Shown here: piece by piece, positions 23,793-32,702 of the stretch
How positions within the stretch are numbered: the stretch's first letter is position 1
How the letters are laid out: each line of letters starts with the position of its first letter
Source: a bacterium
GTDB taxonomy: Bacteria; Chloroflexota; Dormibacteria; Aeolococcales; Bog-877
Direction of reading: 5' to 3'
DNA: 44,832 bases
Assembly (NCBI GenBank): GCA_021785655.1
Contig: JAJYET010000019.1
Coordinates: forward strand, 1-44,832
Notes under the pieces: generated by a model
Told to the model about the DNA's origin: nothing
Seen by the model: only the letters and a program-made list of their open reading frames with translations
The model's database searches: none
Translations under genes and position numbers: made by a program

Positions 23793-25592
23793 GTGTCCCC
23801 TACCGTCCCGGCGGCCCCCAACGCCTCCGGCGGCCGCATCGCCTACAAGTGGATTGCCCTGTCCAACACCACCCTCGGCATCCTCATGGCGACGATCAAC
23901 TCCTCGATCGTCCTCATCGCCCTCCCCGACATCTTCCGGGGTATCCACCTCAACCCTCTGGCCCCCGCGAACACCCCCTACTTCCTCTGGATGCTGATGG
24001 GCTACATGGTGGTGACGGCGGTCTTGGTCGTGAGCCTCGGCCGGATCGGGGACATGTTCGGCCGGGTGCGCATGTACAACCTCGGCTTCGCGGTGTTCAC
24101 CCTCTTCTCCATCCTCCTGTCGCTCACCTTCGGGAGCGGTCCGGGCCCTGCGCTCTACCTCATCGTCATGCGCGTGCTTCAGGGGATCGGCGGCGCCTTC
24201 CTCTGGGCCAACTCCTCGGCCATCCTCACCGACGCCTTCCCGGCCACCCAGCGCGGGCTGGCTTTGGGCACCAACATGGTGGCGGCCATTGCCGGCTCCT
24301 TCATCGGACTGGTGCTGGGCGGGATCCTGGGCCCGATCGAATGGCACCTGGTCTTCCTGGTCTCGGTGCCGTTCGGACTCTTCGGCACCGTCTGGGCCTA
24401 CCTCAAGCTCAAGGACACCGGGCAGAGGACGCACTCCACCATCGACTGGTGGGGCAATGCCACCTTCGCCATCGGGCTGATCGCGGTCCTGGTCGGAATC
24501 ACCTACGGGATCCTCCCCTACCAGGGGCAGTCGATGGGCTGGTCCAATCCCCTGGTCCTGGCCGCCCTGATCGGCGGGGTGGCCTTCCTGGTGCTCTTCA
24601 TCTGGGTCGAGCTGCGCGTGGACCAGCCGATGTTCCGCATGCCGCTCTTCCGCATCCGAGCCTTCGCCGCCGGCAACCTGGCGGCCCTGCTGGCGGCACT
24701 GGCCCGGGGCGGGCTGATGTTCATCCTGATCATCTGGTTGCAGGGGATCTGGTTGCCGCTCCACGGCTACAGCTTCGCCTCCACCCCTCTGTGGGCGGGC
24801 ATCTACCTCCTTCCGCTCACCGCGGGCTTCTTGGTCGCCGGGCCGCTGGCCGGAGCGCTGTCCGACCGCTACGGATCGCGCACCTTCGCCACCGCCGGCG
24901 TCCTCATCTCGGCCGCCACGTTCGGGGGCATGCAGCTCCTGCCGGCCGACTTCAGCTACCCGGCGTTTGCCGCTCTTCTGTTCATATACGGCCTCTCCAG
25001 CGGGCTTTTCGCCTCACCCAACCAGGCCGGGATCATGAACAGCCTGCCTCCCCGGCAGCGGGGGGCGGGGGCGGGGATGGCCGCCACCTTCCAGAACTCC
25101 GCCTCCGTTCTGTCCATCGGGATCTTCTTTACCCTCATCATCGTGGGGCTGTCCGCGTCCCTCCCCCACGCCCTGTACAGCGGGCTGGTGGCCCAGGGGG
25201 TCCCCTCGGCCGCTGCCGCTCGGGTAGCCCACCTGCCCGCCGTCGGCAGCCTTTTCGCCGCCTTCCTGGGCTTCAATCCCGTGGCCACCTTGCTGGGGCC
25301 GATCCTCCCGCACCTGGCCCCCGCCCATGCCGCCTACCTCACCGGACGGGCATTCTTCCCCCGGTTGATCGCCCCCGCCTTTATGTCTGGTCTGAGGGCC
25401 GCGCTGGACTTCGCCGCGCTGGCTTGCGTTCTGGCGGCACTGGCAAGCGCCCTTCGCGGGGGACGGTACGTCCATCCGGAGCTCCTTCCCGAGGCCGTCC
25501 ATGCCACCGTCAAGGCGGCGATCAAGGAGAGGCCGAGCGTCCCACCGGTGCCCAGCCTGTCGCAGATCGAAGGCGGGAGCGGAGAGGGATGA
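23793..25592 (+). CDS. MFS transporter, DHA2 (14-TM drug exporter) type
   Basis: A 599-aa membrane protein with about 14 hydrophobic helices, the size of DHA2-family multidrug exporters (EmrB/QacA type). The N-terminal [20 protein letters not shown] corresponds to the motif D1 helix. [19 protein letters not shown] is motif A after TM2. [20 protein letters not shown] is motif C, diagnostic of proton antiporters in this group. GTG 23793 is chosen because GGAGG lies 5 nt upstream; another GTG at 23787 overlaps that site. It overlaps the downstream MarR gene (ATGA), so exporter and regulator are co-expressed. Substrate unknown. Confidence 0.91.
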   Translation: MSPTVPAAPNASGGRIAYKWIALSNTTLGILMATINSSIVLIALPDIFRGIHLNPLAPANTPYFLWMLMGYMVVTAVLVVSLGRIGDMFGRVRMYNLGFAVFTLFSILLSLTFGSGPGPALYLIVMRVLQGIGGAFLWANSSAILTDAFPATQRGLALGTNMVAAIAGSFIGLVLGGILGPIEWHLVFLVSVPFGLFGTVWAYLKLKDTGQRTHSTIDWWGNATFAIGLIAVLVGITYGILPYQGQSMGWSNPLVLAALIGGVAFLVLFIWVELRVDQPMFRMPLFRIRAFAAGNLAALLAALARGGLMFILIIWLQGIWLPLHGYSFASTPLWAGIYLLPLTAGFLVAGPLAGALSDRYGSRTFATAGVLISAATFGGMQLLPADFSYPAFAALLFIYGLSSGLFASPNQAGIMNSLPPRQRGAGAGMAATFQNSASVLSIGIFFTLIIVGLSASLPHALYSGLVAQGVPSAAAARVAHLPAVGSLFAAFLGFNPVATLLGPILPHLAPAHAAYLTGRAFFPRLIAPAFMSGLRAALDFAALACVLAALASALRGGRYVHPELLPEAVHATVKAAIKERPSVPPVPSLSQIEGGSGEG

Positions 25593-26050
25593 GCGCCCCT
25601 GCCGGCGACCGGGTCCGCGACGACCTCGAAGGGGGACTGACCACGCTGGCCAACTGGGTGGTGCGCCATGACGTGCAGATGGAGGTCAGCCGCCGCGCCC
25701 GGTGCCCGGTGCCCACCTCCCACGTGTGGGTGGTCAACCGGATCGCGGCCACGGGCCCTTGCCGGCCCAGCGAGCTGGCGGAATACTTCGGCGTGGACAA
25801 CTCGACCATGACTCCCAAGCTGCGGCGGCTCTTGCTGGAGGGCTTGGTGTACCGCCAGGAGGATCCTGCCGACCGGCGCGCCGTCCTCCTGGCTGTCAGC
25901 CCCGGCGGGGTGCGTCTCCTGGCCAGATTGCGGCGCGCCCGAGCGGAGATGCTGGAGGAGAAAATGCACGGCCTTTCGCCCGACCGGCGGGTGGCCTTGG
26001 CGGCCTCCCTCCAGCAGCTGGCGGGGCTCCTCCGGGACGAGGACGGGTAG
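25589..26050 (+). CDS. MarR-family transcriptional regulator
   Basis: A 153-aa winged-helix regulator. [20 protein letters not shown] is the helix-turn-helix and [21 protein letters not shown] is the wing with the D-x-R-(A/R) signature of MarR proteins. ATG 25589 overlaps the exporter stop (ATGA). It probably represses the operon through the palindrome at 23755-23774 and responds to an exporter substrate; this regulatory link is inferred from arrangement. Confidence 0.9.
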   Translation: MSAPAGDRVRDDLEGGLTTLANWVVRHDVQMEVSRRARCPVPTSHVWVVNRIAATGPCRPSELAEYFGVDNSTMTPKLRRLLLEGLVYRQEDPADRRAVLLAVSPGGVRLLARLRRARAEMLEEKMHGLSPDRRVALAASLQQLAGLLRDEDG

Positions 26051-26087
26051 CGGGCTCAGCGCGCCCGCGCTCTTCGAGATGGACCGC

Positions 26088-26093
26088 TAGACT
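26088..26093 (+). promoter_or_regulatory. Predicted -10 element, leaderless zinc-ribbon gene
   Basis: TAGACT lies exactly 6 nt before GTG 26100, with no Shine-Dalgarno. Confidence 0.5.
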
Positions 26094-26099
26094 CCGGAC

Positions 26100-26459
26100 G
26101 TGTGCAAGGTGTGCCAGCGCCGCCCCGAGGTGGCCGCTGACCCTTACGGACGCTGCGAGTCCTGCGCCAAGGCCGGACGGCGCGCGTACCAGTTCCGCCT
26201 TCGGCTCGTAGGATCGGCGCTCCAGGTGGCCGCCGGCGAGCTGTCCCCGCGAGCCCTGAACAAGGCGGCCGGCCCGGCGTTGCTCGCCGGCTCCACTCGG
26301 CCCTCGGTGCGCCCTCACCTTCTCGGGAGCAGCTGCGAGCTGGTCATGGCGGGCAGGCGGCTGGAGACGATTCGAGCCGCACCCGCGCTCTCCTCCCGCC
26401 TCGATCAGGTGCTGGAAGCTCTTCGCGCCGGCGCCCGCCGCACCGACGCGAGCTGGTGA
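26100..26459 (+). CDS. Small zinc-ribbon-like protein of unknown function
   Basis: A 119-aa protein whose first 23 residues hold two CxxC pairs (VCKVCQ and GRCESCAKAGRRAY), a likely treble-clef or zinc-ribbon. The remainder is Ala/Leu/Arg-rich and helical in character, with no membrane segment. I do not recognise a family. The GTG start is supported by the position of the cysteines at the extreme N-terminus and a TAGACT element 6 nt upstream. It converges with clpB, 4 nt apart with no visible terminator. Coding is likely because the -10/start geometry and the cysteine spacing coincide. Confidence 0.65.
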   Translation: MCKVCQRRPEVAADPYGRCESCAKAGRRAYQFRLRLVGSALQVAAGELSPRALNKAAGPALLAGSTRPSVRPHLLGSSCELVMAGRRLETIRAAPALSSRLDQVLEALRAGARRTDASW

Positions 26460-26463
26460 GCGC

Positions 26464-29115
26464 TCAGCCCAGAACCTCCACCTCGGCGTCCACCACCTCA
26501 GGCTCCGAGCCCGACTCCACCCTGCCTTCCCGGTGCAGCACTAGGCCCGAGGCGTCGGCATCCACCGTGAGGATGTCGCCCTCGACGAACGTTCCCTCCA
26601 GGACGCCCACCGCCACGCGATCAGCCAACTGGCGTTGGATCAGCCGTCGAAGTGGGCGGGCGCCGTACACCGGGTCGTAGCCCTTCTCGGCCAGCCAGCG
26701 CACCGCGGCCGGCAGCGGCCGCAGCTCCAGGTGCCGGTCCGCCAGCCTTGCGCGCATCTCTTCCAGCTGCAGCGCCACGATGCGCTCGATCTGGGCGAGG
26801 TCGAGGCGCTGGAAGATGATGATGTCGTCCACCCGGTTCAGGAACTCGGGGCGGAACTGTGAGCGCAGCTCGGCCAGCACGGCCTGGCGAGCCGCTTCCT
26901 GCGCCTCGGGGCTGGGGTGGTCGGGGAGGGCCGCGATCACCGGACTGCCCAGGTTGCTGGTCATGATCACGACGCAGTTGCGGAAGTCCACGGTGCGCCC
27001 CTTGCCGTCGGTGAGACGACCGTCGTCGAGCAGCTGGAGCAGCACGTTGAAGACGTCCGGATGAGCCTTCTCGATCTCGTCCAGCAGGAGCACCGCATAG
27101 GGTCGGCGGCGCACGGACTCGGTGAGATGCCCGCCCTCCTCGTAGCCGACGTATCCGGGGGGAGCGCCCACCAGACGGGCCACCGAGTGCTTCTCCATGT
27201 ACTCCGACATGTCCAGTCGGACCATCGCCTCCTCGCTGTCGAAGAGGAATTCCGCCAGCGCCCTCGCCACCTCGGTCTTGCCCACCCCGGTCGGACCCAG
27301 GAAGATGAAGGATCCCAGCGGGCGCCTCGGGTCCTGCAGGCCGGCCCGAGCCCGCCGCACTGCGCTGGCCACAGCCGAGATGGCCTCGTCCTGTCCCACG
27401 ACTCTCTGGTGCAGGCGCCCCTCCATCTCCACCAGCTTGTGGACCTCCCCCTCCAGCATCCGCTGCACCGGGATCCCCGTCCAGCGCGACACCACCTGCG
27501 CGATGTCCTCCTCCCCCACCTCCTCCTTGAGCAGAGGCTCGCCATCGGGGGCCTGGTCCAGGTGGGCCTGATGCTCGGCCAGCTGGGAGCGAAGCTCGGT
27601 CAGCCGGCCATAGCGGAGCTCCGCGGCCCGGCCGAAGTCGGCCATGCGCTCCGCCCGTTCGGCTTCGAAGGTGACGCGCTCGATCTCCTCCTTGACAGCG
27701 CGCGTGCGGGCGATCTGCGCCTTCTCTCGCTCCCACCGCTGCCGCAGGCCGACCGCCTGCTCCTGAAGGTCAGCCAGCTCGCGCTCCAGCGCCTGCAGCC
27801 GCTCCGCCGATGCCCGGTCGGTCTCCTTGCGCAGCGCCTGCCGCTCGATCTCCAACTGGCGGATGCCGCGCTCCACCTGGTCCAGTTCCACCGGCATGGA
27901 GTCGATCTCCATGCGCAACCGGGAGGCCGCCTCGTCCACCAGGTCGATGGCCTTGTCCGGTAGAAACCGGCCGCTGATGTAGCGGGACGACAGCACCGCG
28001 GCGGCCACCAGGGCGGAGTCCTTGATCCGGACCCCGTGGTGGACCTCGTAGCGCTCCTTCAGCCCGCGGAGGATGCTGACCGTGTCCTCCACCGAGGGCT
28101 CACCCACGTACACCGGCTGGAAGCGACGCTCCAGCGCCGGGTCCTTCTCGATGTGCTTGCGGTACTCGTCATAGGTGGTGGCACCGATCGCCCTCAACTC
28201 TCCTCGAGCCAGCGCCGGCTTGAGCATGTTGCTGGCGTCCATGGCACCCTCGGCTGCCCCGGCGCCGATCAGGGTGTGAAGCTCGTCTATGAACAGCACC
28301 ACCTGGCCGCCGGACTCAGTGACCTCCTTCAGAAGCGCCTTGAGCCGCTCCTCGAACTCGCCTCGAAACTTGGTTCCGGCGACCAGGGTGCCTAGATCCA
28401 GAGCCACCACCCGCCGATTCTTCAGAGTCTCGGGCACGTCTCCCGCAGCGATGCGCTGGGCCAAGCCCTCCACGATGGCGGTCTTGCCCACCCCCGGGTC
28501 GCCGATGAGCACCGGGTTGTTCTTGGTGCGGCGGGCCAGCACCTGCATGGTCCGGCGAATCTCCTCGTCCCGTCCTATGACAGGGTCCAGCTTCCCCTCG
28601 CGCGCCAGCTGGGTGAGGTCGCGCGCGTACTTCTCGAGCACTTGGAGCTTGCTCTCCGGATTGGGGTCGGTGACCCGCTGCCCCTGCCGGAGCCCCTCCA
28701 GCGCTCGCACGAGCCGCTCCCTGGTCACCCCCGCCGAGCGCAGCACCCCGGCAGCGGGTCCGCCCGACATCGCCGCCAGCGCCAGCAGGAGATGCTCTGT
28801 GGAGCAGTACTCGTCCTGGAGCCGCTCCATCTCATCCCATGCCGACCGCAGGACCTGCTCCAGCTCTCGGGAGGCCGTGGGAGCCGCTCCCTCCTGCCGC
28901 GGCCGCCCCGCGAGATCCGAACTGACCCTCTGCGCGACCGCCGCAGGGTCCACCTCCAGCTGCCGAAGGAGAGCCGGCACCGACCCGTCCGTCTGGCGGA
29001 GCAAGGCCAGGAGCAGGTGCTCCGGATCCACCTGTGGATGGGAGCCCGAGGTTGCCAACTGGGTGGCGTCCTCCAGAGCTTCCTGGCTGCGCTGTGTGAA
29101 TCGGTCGAGTCGCAT
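26464..29115 (-). CDS. clpB: ATP-dependent disaggregase ClpB
   Basis: A Hsp100 chaperone that threads aggregated proteins through a hexameric ring together with DnaK. It is 883 aa. Two N-terminal Clp_N repeats (about 1-150) are followed by AAA-1 with Walker [14 protein letters not shown] and Walker [17 protein letters not shown] long coiled-coil middle domain (about 410-530, rich in E/R/Q) distinguishes ClpB from ClpA/C. AAA-2 has Walker [15 protein letters not shown] and pore loop GYVGYEEGG. The ATG follows GGAGGTGTCGC. dnaK lies about 14 kb away in this window. A palindrome at 29151-29160 marks its promoter region; I see no CIRCE or HAIR element. Confidence 0.96.
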   Translation of the reverse strand: MRLDRFTQRSQEALEDATQLATSGSHPQVDPEHLLLALLRQTDGSVPALLRQLEVDPAAVAQRVSSDLAGRPRQEGAAPTASRELEQVLRSAWDEMERLQDEYCSTEHLLLALAAMSGGPAAGVLRSAGVTRERLVRALEGLRQGQRVTDPNPESKLQVLEKYARDLTQLAREGKLDPVIGRDEEIRRTMQVLARRTKNNPVLIGDPGVGKTAIVEGLAQRIAAGDVPETLKNRRVVALDLGTLVAGTKFRGEFEERLKALLKEVTESGGQVVLFIDELHTLIGAGAAEGAMDASNMLKPALARGELRAIGATTYDEYRKHIEKDPALERRFQPVYVGEPSVEDTVSILRGLKERYEVHHGVRIKDSALVAAAVLSSRYISGRFLPDKAIDLVDEAASRLRMEIDSMPVELDQVERGIRQLEIERQALRKETDRASAERLQALERELADLQEQAVGLRQRWEREKAQIARTRAVKEEIERVTFEAERAERMADFGRAAELRYGRLTELRSQLAEHQAHLDQAPDGEPLLKEEVGEEDIAQVVSRWTGIPVQRMLEGEVHKLVEMEGRLHQRVVGQDEAISAVASAVRRARAGLQDPRRPLGSFIFLGPTGVGKTEVARALAEFLFDSEEAMVRLDMSEYMEKHSVARLVGAPPGYVGYEEGGHLTESVRRRPYAVLLLDEIEKAHPDVFNVLLQLLDDGRLTDGKGRTVDFRNCVVIMTSNLGSPVIAALPDHPSPEAQEAARQAVLAELRSQFRPEFLNRVDDIIIFQRLDLAQIERIVALQLEEMRARLADRHLELRPLPAAVRWLAEKGYDPVYGARPLRRLIQRQLADRVAVGVLEGTFVEGDILTVDADASGLVLHREGRVESGSEPEVVDAEVEVLG

Positions 29116-29142
29116 GCGACACCTCCAGGGCGACGGTTTCGC

Positions 29143-29165
29143 CCACCAAGGGGTATACCCGGTGG
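29143..29165. promoter_or_regulatory. Candidate clpB promoter/operator palindrome
   Basis: A perfect 10-bp palindrome GGGTATACCC (29151-29160) is flanked by CCACC (29143-29147) and GGTGG (29161-29165). On the minus strand its centre gives a -10-like TATACC about 35 nt before clpB. It lies in the 59 nt between the MarR-like gene and clpB. The role is inferred only from position and symmetry. Confidence 0.35.
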
Positions 29166-29174
29166 TGTTTGGCC

Positions 29175-29624
29175 CTAACCTCCAGGTGATGGCTCAGCTG
29201 ACCGCCCTGCGCCCGCAGCGGCGCTGGGAAACCCGCCTCTGGTATCCCTCCCCGAGCCGGGAAGACCCGGCGGAGGCAGGGCCAGAGCTCGCACCATCTC
29301 CGCTCCCTCGGAGGACAGGCAGAGGGGCCGGAGCCGCCGGTCCGCTGCTGAGACACGACGCTGCACCAGCCCTCGGCGCACCAGAGGCGCGGCGGCCCGG
29401 CTGACGCCGCTCGGAGAGAGGCCCCCGGCCGCAGCCAGCGGCACGACACCGACTCCCTCCGGCCCGGCTGCGGCCACCAGGAACAGCAGACGAGCCGAGG
29501 TGGGACCAAGACGGCACCTAAGGCGGACGGCGCGGGCCAGAGCTCTCTCCCGGCTCCGGAACTCCCGGCTGGCCCAGATGTCCTGGAATAGGACGCCCAA
29601 GTCGCCCCGCTCTGGCCTAGCCAC
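29175..29624 (-). CDS. MarR-like winged-helix protein at the end of the Ehr-type operon
   Basis: A 149-aa frame. Residues about 35-110 look like a MarR winged helix: [40 protein letters not shown] and the wing [21 protein letters not shown], which contains a D-R-R signature. The last 35 residues (Pro/Gly-rich) do not resemble the usual C-terminal dimerisation helices, so the end may be degenerate or frameshifted. GTG 29624 overlaps the MutS-like stop by 8 nt, making it the last member of the long operon. It may regulate that operon or clpB; neither is shown by the sequence. Confidence 0.55.
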   Translation of the reverse strand: MARPERGDLGVLFQDIWASREFRSRERALARAVRLRCRLGPTSARLLFLVAAAGPEGVGVVPLAAAGGLSPSGVSRAAAPLVRRGLVQRRVSAADRRLRPLCLSSEGAEMVRALALPPPGLPGSGRDTRGGFPSAAAGAGRSAEPSPGG

Positions 29625-31122
29625 GTGCCCCTCCCATCAAGTCCACCTTCTTCAGCAGATCGGATCCGAACGCGGTGGCCAGGGGCTCGCCCTTCAGGAG
29701 GCGGTAGGTGCGACGCCCATCCGGAAGGCGCTCGGCACGCAGAAACACTGCGGGCCGAGGAGGAGCGACCAGAAGGGCGCCCGCCAGCTCGAAGAAGTGG
29801 GTCACGATCGCCACCCGCACCCCGCTCTCCAAAAGGGCAGTCATCACCTGGCGAGCGATCTCAGATCCCTCCAACTCGTTGGTGGAAGAGAAGGACTCGT
29901 TCATCACCACCAGGCCACCGGCGGCCACCCGGTCGGCCGTCTTGCTCATGCGCTCCAGCTCATCCGCCAGCCGGCCGCGGGACATCGACTCATCCTCGGG
30001 CCGGACGAAGTGGGTGTGAATGCTGGTGGCCAAGCTTGAGGCGAACTCTCTGGCGCCCACGAACATGCCGGCCTGAGCCAGCAGCTGGGCTAGGGCCAAA
30101 CCTCTGAGAAAGGTGCTCTTGCCTCCGGAGTTGGCCCCGGTGATCACCAGCAAGGGGCAGCCGTCCGCGTCCAGGTCGTTTCCCACCGGCAGGGTGCCGT
30201 CTCGCAGCGGCAGCGTGGGGTCGTAGAGCCCCCGAGCAAACTGCCGCAGTTCATCCGCGGGCTCCAGCCGGGGCCAGCAGGTGGGCAGCTGGTGGCCGGC
30301 CAGCGCTCGGTGGAGGTTCTGACAGCCAAGGTAGAAGCCGAGCTCGAACCGTAGCGAGCGGAAAAACGCCAGCACGTGGTCTGCCGCCTGGGACACCGAG
30401 CGGGCGACGCCGGCGAGGCCCCGGTCGGCGAGGTTTCCCAGAGCCCTCAGCCCCGACTCATCCCGGGGGTCCACCGTGAAGGCATGCCGGGAGCGCTCCC
30501 TCACTCCCAGGCGCTCGCCCAGGGGCACCCTTCGCGTCGACTGCCGCAGAAGGAGGTATCCGCTGCCACCCCCGCCCACCCCCAGGGTGGCGCCGAATAG
30601 TGCGCCCGACTCCAGCCGCAGGGCGGTCAGAAGGGAATGGGTCAGGTCGAGGTAGTCGTCGCTCAGGTCCCGCCTAAGGCCGTCCGCAAATTCGGTCAGC
30701 CCCCGCGACGTCCAGTGGCCCTTCATGCCCTCACTCAGATCGCGCAGCCGTCGGGCGGCCGGCAGTAAGACCGAGAGCACCTCGACACCGTGGTGGAGCG
30801 CCCCCGCGGGATGACGCCCGCTCAGACCCCAGATCCGCCTCTCCGACTCGACCGCATCCACAGCCACCTGGTAAAGCTTCTCCAGGGCCCCCGGGTGGGC
30901 CAAGAAGTCACGAGCCACCTCCTGGCGGTAGGCGATTTCCTCCGTGCTCTGAAGGCTGTCCAGGATGACCCGTCGAGCTACGTCCCAGAGGAAGCGGTCA
31001 CCCCCGCTCATGCCGCTCCAAACGGCCTCCAGGCCCAGGTCTTCGCTCAGATCCGCTGACCAATCTGGGAGTTCACCCTGGCCGTCGAACTCCCGCTCCG
31101 GAAAAAGCAAGTGGGGCTTCAA
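29617..31122 (-). CDS. MutS-family ATPase, second of pair (no mismatch-recognition domain)
   Basis: A 501-aa protein with only MutS lever/core-like and ATPase regions. The N-terminal 280 residues are helical, including SLQSTEEIAYRQEVARDFLA, typical of MutS domain III. The P-loop is TGANSGGKST (328-337). The Walker B-equivalent is VVMNESFSSTN (405-415), with Asn where MutS has Asp, and the conserved His of the MutS ATPase is in IVTHFFELAG (about 439-448). There is no N-terminal mismatch-binding domain (no F-x-E) and no C-terminal Smr nuclease. TTG 31122 overlaps the first MutS-like stop (TTGA). The role is unknown; linkage to a membrane redox complex argues against ordinary mismatch repair. 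Confidence 0.84.
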   Translation of the reverse strand: MKPHLLFPEREFDGQGELPDWSADLSEDLGLEAVWSGMSGGDRFLWDVARRVILDSLQSTEEIAYRQEVARDFLAHPGALEKLYQVAVDAVESERRIWGLSGRHPAGALHHGVEVLSVLLPAARRLRDLSEGMKGHWTSRGLTEFADGLRRDLSDDYLDLTHSLLTALRLESGALFGATLGVGGGGSGYLLLRQSTRRVPLGERLGVRERSRHAFTVDPRDESGLRALGNLADRGLAGVARSVSQAADHVLAFFRSLRFELGFYLGCQNLHRALAGHQLPTCWPRLEPADELRQFARGLYDPTLPLRDGTLPVGNDLDADGCPLLVITGANSGGKSTFLRGLALAQLLAQAGMFVGAREFASSLATSIHTHFVRPEDESMSRGRLADELERMSKTADRVAAGGLVVMNESFSSTNELEGSEIARQVMTALLESGVRVAIVTHFFELAGALLVAPPRPAVFLRAERLPDGRRTYRLLKGEPLATAFGSDLLKKVDLMGGARG

Positions 31123-32702
31123 TTGCCCAGCCGCTCCCGAAGCTGATCATGGGTCAGCCCATACTTGCGCGCCAGCGCCAGGGCGTAGGCGAGGCCATCG
31201 GGCGGCCTGCGCAGCACCCGGAAGGTACGTTCGGCGGGATCCTCGGGGTCGACCATGCTCACCATGCTGACCACCGCCGATCCGATCTCCGCAAGCTCGT
31301 CGATGAAGGTCACATAGACTCCGCGCACTCCGATCGCCACCAGCCGCTCCAGGGTCCTCCGCCCCAGGGATCGAGCGTCCTCAAGGCTGGCCGAGCCGAA
31401 GGTCTCGTTCAAAATCACGACGCTCCGCTCCGTGGCCCCGGCGAAGATCTCGGCCAGAGCTGCGATGTCAGCCTCGAGCCTGCCCTGTCGATCCCCCAGG
31501 TCCTCGGTGCGGCCAAAGTGGGTCAGAATGGCGTCGCAGACTGGAATCCCCGCTCGGGTGCCGGCCACAGGAAGTCCCAGGGCCGTTAGGTGGTAAACCT
31601 GCCCCACGGTGACGGCGAACGTGGTCTTGCCACCCTGGTTAGGACCTGAGACGACCAGGATGCGCTCCGCCCCGGTGAGGCTGAAGTCGTTGACGACAAC
31701 CGGCTGGCCCAGACCGACCAGCTTGCGGGCCAGCACCAGGTCGTAGGTCGAGTCTGCCCCACTTGGGGCGCCGGCATCCACCAGCTCGGGATAGCACACC
31801 GACAGCCCTGCCTCCCTAAGTGGGGCAAGGAACTCGAGGTAGGCCAGGTAGAACTGCGCCTCCCGGTCCAGCTCGACGACGACCGGGTTGCGGAACTGAA
31901 GCTCCCGGCGCCAGAACCGTTCGAGGTGCGTGAAGGGTTGAGGGAACAGCCGGGCCACCCGATCCAGGATTCTCTGCTCCACGGGGTCCAGCCACTCGGG
32001 GCGGAGGAGGTCGAACTCCCGCATCGCGGGGGCGCCCTGCTGGAACCGCTGGAAGGCATCTGTCACCTCCTCACCGAGGCCCGGCTCATCCGGGAAACGC
32101 CCCACGGCAACCCGATTGCCGGTCACCTTGACCGAGTACCGGACGCCAGCCAATTCGGCCTTAACCGCACGACCCTCGCGGGCCAGATCGGAGAACTTAG
32201 GCGACTCCTGGTAAGCACCCAGGTAGTCCCGAACGGCCCCCAAACCGGCGGAGGAGAACCCGGTGGCCCGCAGCCCTTGGCTCAGCTGCTCCACCGCCCG
32301 AACGTACTGGAGGGCCGCCTCGAGATACCACAGTCCTCGCTCCCAGTTGTGCCGCGTCCGGTCGGCCCGGGCCAGGCAGGAACGCGTGTCAGCCAGCTGG
32401 TGACCGAAGCTCCGCCAGGCGTCCCCCACCTCTGGGCGCTCGAAGTCACGGCAGATGTCTTGCCGAAAGCGAACCTGCTCGGGAGTCTCGAGCCGCCTGC
32501 GGAACAGCTGCGCCAACTCGTAGGATTCGCGGCCGCTGGTGGCCTGCGAGATCAACTGATCGAGCCGCAAGTCCACCAGCCAGTCGCCCGCCAAGGGCAC
32601 GGGCAGCTGCGGCACCGGTTCGGAGAAGAGAAGGCTCACACCGCTCCGGTCCAGAGACCGGTCCTCATCGGGCCCAGGCGCCCCCTGGCCGTTCGGGATC
32701 AC
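31119..32702 (-). CDS. MutS-family ATPase, first of pair (no mismatch-recognition domain)
   Basis: A 527-aa paralogue of the next gene. The early segment LAQLFRRRLETPEQVRFRQD resembles MutS domain III starts. The ATPase has P-loop VSGPNQGGKTTFA (351-363), Walker B-equivalent VVILNETFGSAS (428-439) and a following VYVTFIDELAE segment in place of the usual A-T-H switch, so the conserved His is missing here but present in its partner. No domain I or Smr domain is seen. The GTG at 32702 overlaps the stop of the HyfB-like gene (GTGA), directly coupling it to the complex genes. MutS proteins act as dimers, so the two may form a heterodimer with asymmetric ATPase sites; that is inference. Confidence 0.84.
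   Translation of the reverse strand: MIPNGQGAPGPDEDRSLDRSGVSLLFSEPVPQLPVPLAGDWLVDLRLDQLISQATSGRESYELAQLFRRRLETPEQVRFRQDICRDFERPEVGDAWRSFGHQLADTRSCLARADRTRHNWERGLWYLEAALQYVRAVEQLSQGLRATGFSSAGLGAVRDYLGAYQESPKFSDLAREGRAVKAELAGVRYSVKVTGNRVAVGRFPDEPGLGEEVTDAFQRFQQGAPAMREFDLLRPEWLDPVEQRILDRVARLFPQPFTHLERFWRRELQFRNPVVVELDREAQFYLAYLEFLAPLREAGLSVCYPELVDAGAPSGADSTYDLVLARKLVGLGQPVVVNDFSLTGAERILVVSGPNQGGKTTFAVTVGQVYHLTALGLPVAGTRAGIPVCDAILTHFGRTEDLGDRQGRLEADIAALAEIFAGATERSVVILNETFGSASLEDARSLGRRTLERLVAIGVRGVYVTFIDELAEIGSAVVSMVSMVDPEDPAERTFRVLRRPPDGLAYALALARKYGLTHDQLRERLGN

Noticed and set aside
23756-25588. Plus-strand frame continuous with the MarR gene, running back through the MFS gene
   Set aside because: The upstream part is an alternate frame of the transporter; only 25589 onward is MarR, and it has its own ATG overlapping the transporter stop.
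29617-32702. Mismatch-repair MutS or Smr-type MutS2
   Set aside because: Neither protein has the N-terminal mismatch-binding domain or a C-terminal Smr nuclease, and no mutL is nearby.
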